DNA of 18,931 nt, taken from positions 1-18,931 of the forward strand of contig QZKK01000259.1 in the NCBI GenBank assembly GCA_003599475.1, read 5' to 3'. Source of the DNA: Desulfobacteraceae bacterium. Lineage in GTDB: Bacteria; Desulfobacterota; Desulfobacteria; Desulfobacterales; SURF-15. This document shows, piece by piece, positions 15,611 through 18,931 of this stretch (its first letter is position 1; each line of letters opens with the position of its first letter). The notes under the pieces were generated by a model, which did no database searches, was not told the origin of the DNA, and was given only the letters and a program-made list of their open reading frames with translations. The translations under genes were made by a program, and so were the position numbers.

Positions 15611-16585
15611 ATGAAATCAAGAATCGTGCTCGGTTTTACTATTTTTACAATATTCACATTGGGGCTCGGGGCCGCGTGGACGGAGGCGCAGGATTATCCG
15701 ACAAAACCGGTCACCCTGCAGGTTCCCTATCCGGCCGGCGGCAGCTCGGACGTAGGCGCCCGAATCGTGGCCGCGATCGCCGAAAAGCAGATCGGCCAGC
15801 CGATCGTAGTCATCAACAAGGCCGGTGCAGGGGGACAGATCGGCTGGACCGAGCTTGCCCACCAGAAACCGGACGGCTATTATATCGGAGCCATCAACCT
15901 GCCCCACATGAACGCCGCCATTCTGGACCCGGAACGTAAGGCCACCTTCAAAGCCGAAGACATCGTCCCGGTCATCAGCCAGGCGCTTGACCCCACCACC
16001 ATTTCCGTTCGGCCCGACAGCCCCTGGAAGACGCTCAAGGATCTGGTCGATGACGCCAAGAAAAAACCGGGCCAAATCGCTGCCGGAATCGTCGGTTACC
16101 TTCAGGACGATGAAATCGGATACTTCCAGTTTGCCGAAGCGGCCGGAGTCGAGTTGCGACGGGTCTATTTCGACGGGGCCGCCCCGGCGATCACCGCACT
16201 TCTCGGCGGCCATGTCGATGTCCTCTTCTGCACCGTTGCCGACAATTACTCGCAGTGGAAGGCCGGAAGAATCCGGATGCTTGTCGTCATGGACAAGGAG
16301 AGAACCAAATTCTACCCGGATGTCCCCACTTCAGCCGAAGTCGGCATGACCGGCATGCTGTCCGCATCCACCCGGGGGCTGGCCGTACCCAAGGGCGTTC
16401 CCGATCCGATCCTGAAGCGGATCCAGGAGATCTTCAAGAAGGCGATGGAATCGAAGGAACACCTGGACAAGCTGGAAGCTGCCGGTATGCCGATAAAGAT
16501 CATGGTCGGCGAAGAGTTCCAGAAATACTACATGGCTCAACACGAACTGGCCAGAAAATGGGTGGCGATCGCGCGCAAAAAATAA
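15611..16585 (+). CDS. tctC: TTT-family periplasmic binding protein (TctC/Bug), first copy
   Basis: The 324-aa protein has AGGAGG (15598-15603) 7 nt before ATG 15611. A signal peptide covers about residues 1-26 (IVLGFTIFTIFTLGLGAAW, cleavage near A26). The mature protein follows the Bug fold: YPTKPVTLQVPYPAGGSSDVG, then NKAGAGGQIG, then the loop HQKPDGYYIGAIN, and DVPTSAEVGM. These proteins capture carboxylates in the periplasm and deliver them to TctAB. The ligand cannot be read from sequence. It is followed by a second, diverged copy, the two sharing roughly half their residues by eye over the mature N-terminal lobe. Confidence 0.92.
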   Translation: MKSRIVLGFTIFTIFTLGLGAAWTEAQDYPTKPVTLQVPYPAGGSSDVGARIVAAIAEKQIGQPIVVINKAGAGGQIGWTELAHQKPDGYYIGAINLPHMNAAILDPERKATFKAEDIVPVISQALDPTTISVRPDSPWKTLKDLVDDAKKKPGQIAAGIVGYLQDDEIGYFQFAEAAGVELRRVYFDGAAPAITALLGGHVDVLFCTVADNYSQWKAGRIRMLVVMDKERTKFYPDVPTSAEVGMTGMLSASTRGLAVPKGVPDPILKRIQEIFKKAMESKEHLDKLEAAGMPIKIMVGEEFQKYYMAQHELARKWVAIARKK

Positions 16586-16640
16586 GCGAATGCAGACCGG
16601 TCATCTCTTGCTTACACGAAGAGGGGTCGTTTTGCATGCA

Positions 16641-16661
16641 CCGGGATCGATCCGTTCCCGG
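16641..16661 (+). other. Hairpin between the two binding-protein genes
   Basis: CCGGGA (16641-16646) and TCCCGG (16656-16661) form a perfect 6-bp stem with a 9-nt loop, without a following U-tract. Such stems often stabilise the upstream message of abundant binding proteins. The role is inferred. Confidence 0.4.
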
Positions 16662-16676
16662 CCATTCATCCAGCAA

Positions 16677-16700
16677 ATAACTCAATAACTCAGTAACTCG
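16677..16700. repeat. 8-bp tandem repeat (ATAACTCA)x3
   Basis: ATAACTCA at 16677-16684 and 16685-16692, then GTAACTCG at 16693-16700, lie just upstream of the ribosome site of the second binding-protein gene. Confidence 0.85.
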
Positions 16701-16719
16701 CAAACGACAGGAGGGTGAA

Positions 16720-17694
16720 ATGAAAACGTGTCTAAAAGCCGGGGTGTTCGTATTTCTAGCCCTTTTGATTTCATATACGCCGGTTCCGGCCGCGGAGGAA
16801 TTCCCATCAAAGCCGATTACCCTGATGGTCCCCTGGCCGGCGGGAGGAAGCACCGATATTGGGGCGCGAATCGTGGCATCGATCGCCGAAAAAAAGGCGG
16901 GCCAGCCGGTTGTGGTGGTAAACCGGGCTGGCGCCGGCTCCCAGGTCGGTCTGAACGAGCTGGCGCACCAGAAGCCGGACGGCTACTATATCGGGTTTGC
17001 CAGCCTGCCGGCGGCAAACACCATCATCCTCGATCCGGAACGGAAGGCGGCCTTCACCGTCGATTCGTTTCTTCCGATCATCAACCAGGTTCTGGATCCG
17101 GGATTGATCTGGGTCAAAGCGGACAGCCCCTATAAGACCCTGAAGGATCTTCTCGACGATGCCAAGAAGCGTCCGGGCGAAATCCGAGCCGCCACCACCG
17201 GAATCATGGGGGACGACCATCTGGCGATCCTGATGTTGGAGGAAGGGACCGGTGTGAGTTTTCGGATCGTTCATTTCGACGGCGGAGCCCCGCAGTTTAC
17301 CGGCACGCTGGGCGGACAGGTCGATGTAGCCTTCGACAACGTGGGAAGCGTGTTCACAAAGGTCAAAGCGGGTCAGGTGCGCGGTCTTGCGGTGATGGAC
17401 AAGGAGCGGTCCAAGTTCCTTCCGGATGTGCCGACCACCGTAGAGCTTGGATTCCCCAAAGTGATTTCCTCCTCCACCCGCGGCATCATGGGGCCTGCCG
17501 GGATTCCCGCCCCGATCGTCGAAAAGATTCAAAAAATCTTTATGGATTCGATGAAGGACCCCGGTCACATCGAAAAGATGGACAAAGTCGGCCTGGCGGT
17601 CAAGCCGATGGTGGGCAAAGAGTACGCAGACTATTTCCGTCAGCTGCATCAGGTCGCGACTCCGCTGTTTGAAAAGGCACGAAAGGCGAACTGA
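16720..17694 (+). CDS. tctC: TTT-family periplasmic binding protein (TctC/Bug), second copy
   Basis: The 324-aa protein has AGGAGG (16709-16714) 5 nt before ATG. The signal peptide is about residues 1-25 (hydrophobic core GVFVFLALLISYTPV, cleavage near AA-EEFP). It is collinear with the first copy and of identical length: PITLMVPWPAGGSTDIGARI, NRAGAGSQVG, HQKPDGYYIGFAS, DVPTTVELGF. Ligand-facing stretches differ most (for example INLPHMNAAI in the first copy against ASLPAANTII here), so it probably binds another carboxylate and shares TctAB. It ends the operon; a terminator-like hairpin follows at 17738-17777. Confidence 0.92.
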   Translation: MKTCLKAGVFVFLALLISYTPVPAAEEFPSKPITLMVPWPAGGSTDIGARIVASIAEKKAGQPVVVVNRAGAGSQVGLNELAHQKPDGYYIGFASLPAANTIILDPERKAAFTVDSFLPIINQVLDPGLIWVKADSPYKTLKDLLDDAKKRPGEIRAATTGIMGDDHLAILMLEEGTGVSFRIVHFDGGAPQFTGTLGGQVDVAFDNVGSVFTKVKAGQVRGLAVMDKERSKFLPDVPTTVELGFPKVISSSTRGIMGPAGIPAPIVEKIQKIFMDSMKDPGHIEKMDKVGLAVKPMVGKEYADYFRQLHQVATPLFEKARKAN

Positions 17695-17737
17695 CCCGGT
17701 ACGATCGGCGGGATCAGAACAAAACCGAGGCTCGATG

Positions 17738-17777
17738 AATGGGGCTGCGCGAGAGCTTTTCTCCCGGCAGCCTCATT
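17738..17777 (+). terminator. Terminator-like hairpin after the tct operon
   Basis: The stem AATGGGGCTGC (17738-17748) pairs with GCAGCCTCATT (17767-17777) with one mismatch, and the loop has an inner GAGA/TCTC pairing. Only TTTCCC follows, so termination may be partial. It lies 44 nt after the second binding-protein gene. Confidence 0.45.
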
Positions 17778-17950
17778 TCCCTAAATATCCAATCCAGGTT
17801 TCTCTCCAAGTTTTCGAACGATCTCGTGCCGAGGCATTCAAAAATCCTTCAGATACTCGGAAGTTTGAAAGTCTTTGCTCACGCTTCCCCCGCTTTTTGC
17901 CTTGAAAAGAACCATGACGAAATTATTTGAGATGATTTGAGGGTTTCTCA

Positions 17951-17979
17951 TTGACAAGAGCCGGTTATACCATTAAAAG
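17951..17979 (+). promoter_or_regulatory. Probable promoter of the pdaD operon
   Basis: A perfect -35 TTGACA (17951-17956) lies 17 bp before TAAAAG (17974-17979; 4 of 6 consensus bases). Transcription would start near 17986, giving a leader of about 310 nt before the pdaD start codon. Confidence 0.5.
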
Positions 17980-17999
17980 ATTTAAGTTTGACGGTTCTT

Positions 18000-18175
18000 G
18001 AAAACCTGTTGTTTTCCGTATTCCCGGCTGTGCGGGATGCGGGCGGCGGTCGTCTGCTTCACAAACGGAATACCCGTAAAAGCCTGCCTCAGGAAGGCGA
18101 TAAGCGGGTATTGATATTTTAGAGGACCTTACTGGAAAAATCGATCATCGCCCGGTGCGGGACTTGCGCTCGCAC
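18000..18175 (+). promoter_or_regulatory. Structured leader with mutually exclusive stems, candidate RNA switch upstream of pdaD
   Basis: Stems seen directly: GAAAAC/GTTTTC (18000-18005 with 18011-18016); TCCCG/CGGGA (18022-18026 with 18033-18037); a perfect 8-bp AATACCCG/CGGGTATT (18069-18076 with 18105-18112) enclosing a GCCT/AGGC hairpin; GTGCG/CGCAC (18155-18159 with 18171-18175). GTATTCC (18018-18024) can instead pair with GGAATAC (18067-18073), which would break both the second and the third stem. The third stem is followed by GATATTTT. I do not recognise a known riboswitch class. A leader responding to arginine, agmatine or polyamines is inferred from the genes downstream. Confidence 0.45.
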
Positions 18176-18294
18176 GACGTCACTTTATCGAATTCAAATC
18201 ATGGGGAGGTTTCTTGAAGGTGATTCTCGCCTCTAAACGCATTCATACCCGATCGAACACCTTTCAAGCCCCACATAGAAGGGAGGGACAAACC

Positions 18295-18840
18295 ATGTAT
18301 GTGCCCAGATACATGTTTTTTACCAAAGGAGTCGGCGTCGCCAAAGAAAAGCTCGCCTCTTTCGAGAATGCACTGCGAAACGCACAAATCGCCCACCTGA
18401 ATCTCGTGAGCGTTTCATCCATATTCCCTCCCCACTGCCATATCATCGATATTGAAACCGGGCTTTCCCGGCTTGAGCCGGGTGAGATCACCCACTGCGT
18501 TCTGGCAAGGGAGCAAAGCCGCGAGGCAGGAAGGAGACTGGTCTCCAGCATCGGGTTGGCCCTTCCGGCGGAACACGGGCGGTACGGATATCTTTCCGAG
18601 CACCATGGGTTCGGCATGACCGAAAAGGAGGCCGGAGAGTATGCGGAAGATCTGGCCGCCTCCATGCTGGCCACGACCCTGGGAATCGAATTCGATCCGG
18701 ATAAGGACTATGACGAACGGCGGGACATCTATCAGATGTCCGGAAAGATCGTTAAATCCCAGCATACCAGTCAGGCGGCGCTCGGCTGCGAAGGAAACTT
18801 TTGGACCTCCGTGTTGGCTGCGGCGGTCTTTGTCAAATGA
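18295..18840 (+). CDS. pdaD: Pyruvoyl-dependent arginine decarboxylase
   Basis: ATG 18295 gives 181 aa, with GGAGGG (18282-18287) 7 nt upstream. The start [20 protein letters not shown] and the motif [12 protein letters not shown] are those of PvlArgDC: the proenzyme is expected to self-cleave between S41 and S42, S42 becoming the pyruvoyl cofactor of the alpha chain. A conserved acidic region [14 protein letters not shown] follows and probably supplies the catalytic Glu. It decarboxylates arginine to agmatine without pyridoxal phosphate. The type was described first in archaea and is found in some anaerobic bacteria. The gene overlaps the next by ATGA. An in-frame TTG at 18214 would add 27 unrelated residues and is rejected. 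A long structured leader lies upstream. Confidence 0.93.
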   Translation: MYVPRYMFFTKGVGVAKEKLASFENALRNAQIAHLNLVSVSSIFPPHCHIIDIETGLSRLEPGEITHCVLAREQSREAGRRLVSSIGLALPAEHGRYGYLSEHHGFGMTEKEAGEYAEDLAASMLATTLGIEFDPDKDYDERRDIYQMSGKIVKSQHTSQAALGCEGNFWTSVLAAAVFVK

Positions 18841-18931
18841 TCCTGCAGGAGAAGGTTCGCAAATTCGGAGACGAGACGATTGCCGATGCCGGCCGGGAAA
18901 ACGCAGCCATCGTCGTTTTACCGCTCTGGTA
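18837..18931 (+). CDS. Start of an agmatinase-like (arginase family) protein (partial, runs off the window)
   Basis: The ATG overlaps the pdaD stop (ATGA, 18837-18840), so translation is probably coupled; no separate ribosome site is visible. The 31 codons seen begin [19 protein letters not shown] and reach [11 protein letters not shown], which resembles the first beta-strand of the ureohydrolase fold (typically xxxAxxVVLPVPY). No metal-binding residues are in view. Next to an arginine decarboxylase the obvious role is agmatinase (speB), hydrolysing agmatine to putrescine and urea. This rests on context and a short N-terminus. Confidence 0.65.
   Translation, partial: MILQEKVRKFGDETIADAGRENAAIVVLPLW

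Larger units (their letters stand above)
17695..18294. other. 600-nt intergenic region upstream of pdaD
   Basis: The region holds, in order, the terminator-like hairpin, about 170 nt without recognisable features, the TTGACA promoter, a structured leader at 18000-18175 and the pdaD ribosome site. Short open frames (17669-17905, 17739-17930) have no ribosome site or family likeness. A possible 11-codon peptide frame (18201-18236, [11 protein letters not shown]) precedes pdaD but lacks its own ribosome site. Confidence 0.6.

Noticed and set aside
17669..17930. Short frames of 78 and 63 codons after the second binding protein
   Set aside because: They overlap the 3' end of tctC or the terminator-like hairpin and have no ribosome site or recognisable motif.
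18214..18294. Upstream TTG start extending PdaD by 27 residues
   Set aside because: Although GGGGAGG precedes it, the added residues are not part of the PdaD fold, and ATG 18295 has its own well-spaced ribosome site and the family-typical N-terminus.
1..18931. Search for transposase, integrase, phage, toxin-antitoxin or defence genes
   Set aside because: All sizeable coding frames are accounted for by metabolic, envelope, regulatory or transport genes; none of those classes was seen.

Overview
The window (about 57% G+C by eye) reads as a chromosomal stretch of a strictly anaerobic deltaproteobacterium (Desulfobacterota, probably a Desulfobacterales- or Syntrophobacterales-like lineage). This is inferred from a glutamate synthase subunit fused to ferredoxin domains, the Fe-S (Bacillus-type) PurF, an archaeal-type pyruvoyl arginine decarboxylase, a tripartite tricarboxylate (TTT) transporter, and gaps filled with short iterated words. 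No rRNA, tRNA, CRISPR array, transposase or phage gene was seen.

Region 1 (1-8862, + strand) is a glutamine-nitrogen cluster: the tail of a gene that is probably the FMN domain of split glutamate synthase; a 776-aa fusion of the GXGXG domain, a GltD-type oxidoreductase and two ferredoxin clusters; carA; carB; and purF. All consume or make glutamine or glutamate nitrogen, feeding glutamate, pyrimidine/arginine and purine synthesis. Every gap inside the cluster carries a different short repeat or palindrome. In the carA-carB gap a 12-bp direct repeat brackets a palindromic insert, as if a small element had split an originally coupled gene pair.

Region 2 (8863-12259) holds a small stand-alone cyclic-nucleotide-binding protein, an AsmA-family envelope protein, and a convergent TPR protein on the minus strand that stops 4 bp from asmA.

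Region 3 (12260-17694) starts from a divergent intergenic region. It has a beta-hydroxyacid dehydrogenase with an altered substrate motif, then its own promoter and a TTT transporter in the order tctB-tctA-tctC-tctC, with two diverged tandem copies of the binding protein.

Region 4 (17695-18931) is a 600-nt gap with a terminator-like hairpin, a TTGACA promoter and a structured leader containing mutually exclusive stems. It is followed by pdaD and the start of an agmatinase-like gene overlapping it by ATGA: the arginine to agmatine to putrescine route. The leader and the set of intergenic repeats are the items most worth following up.
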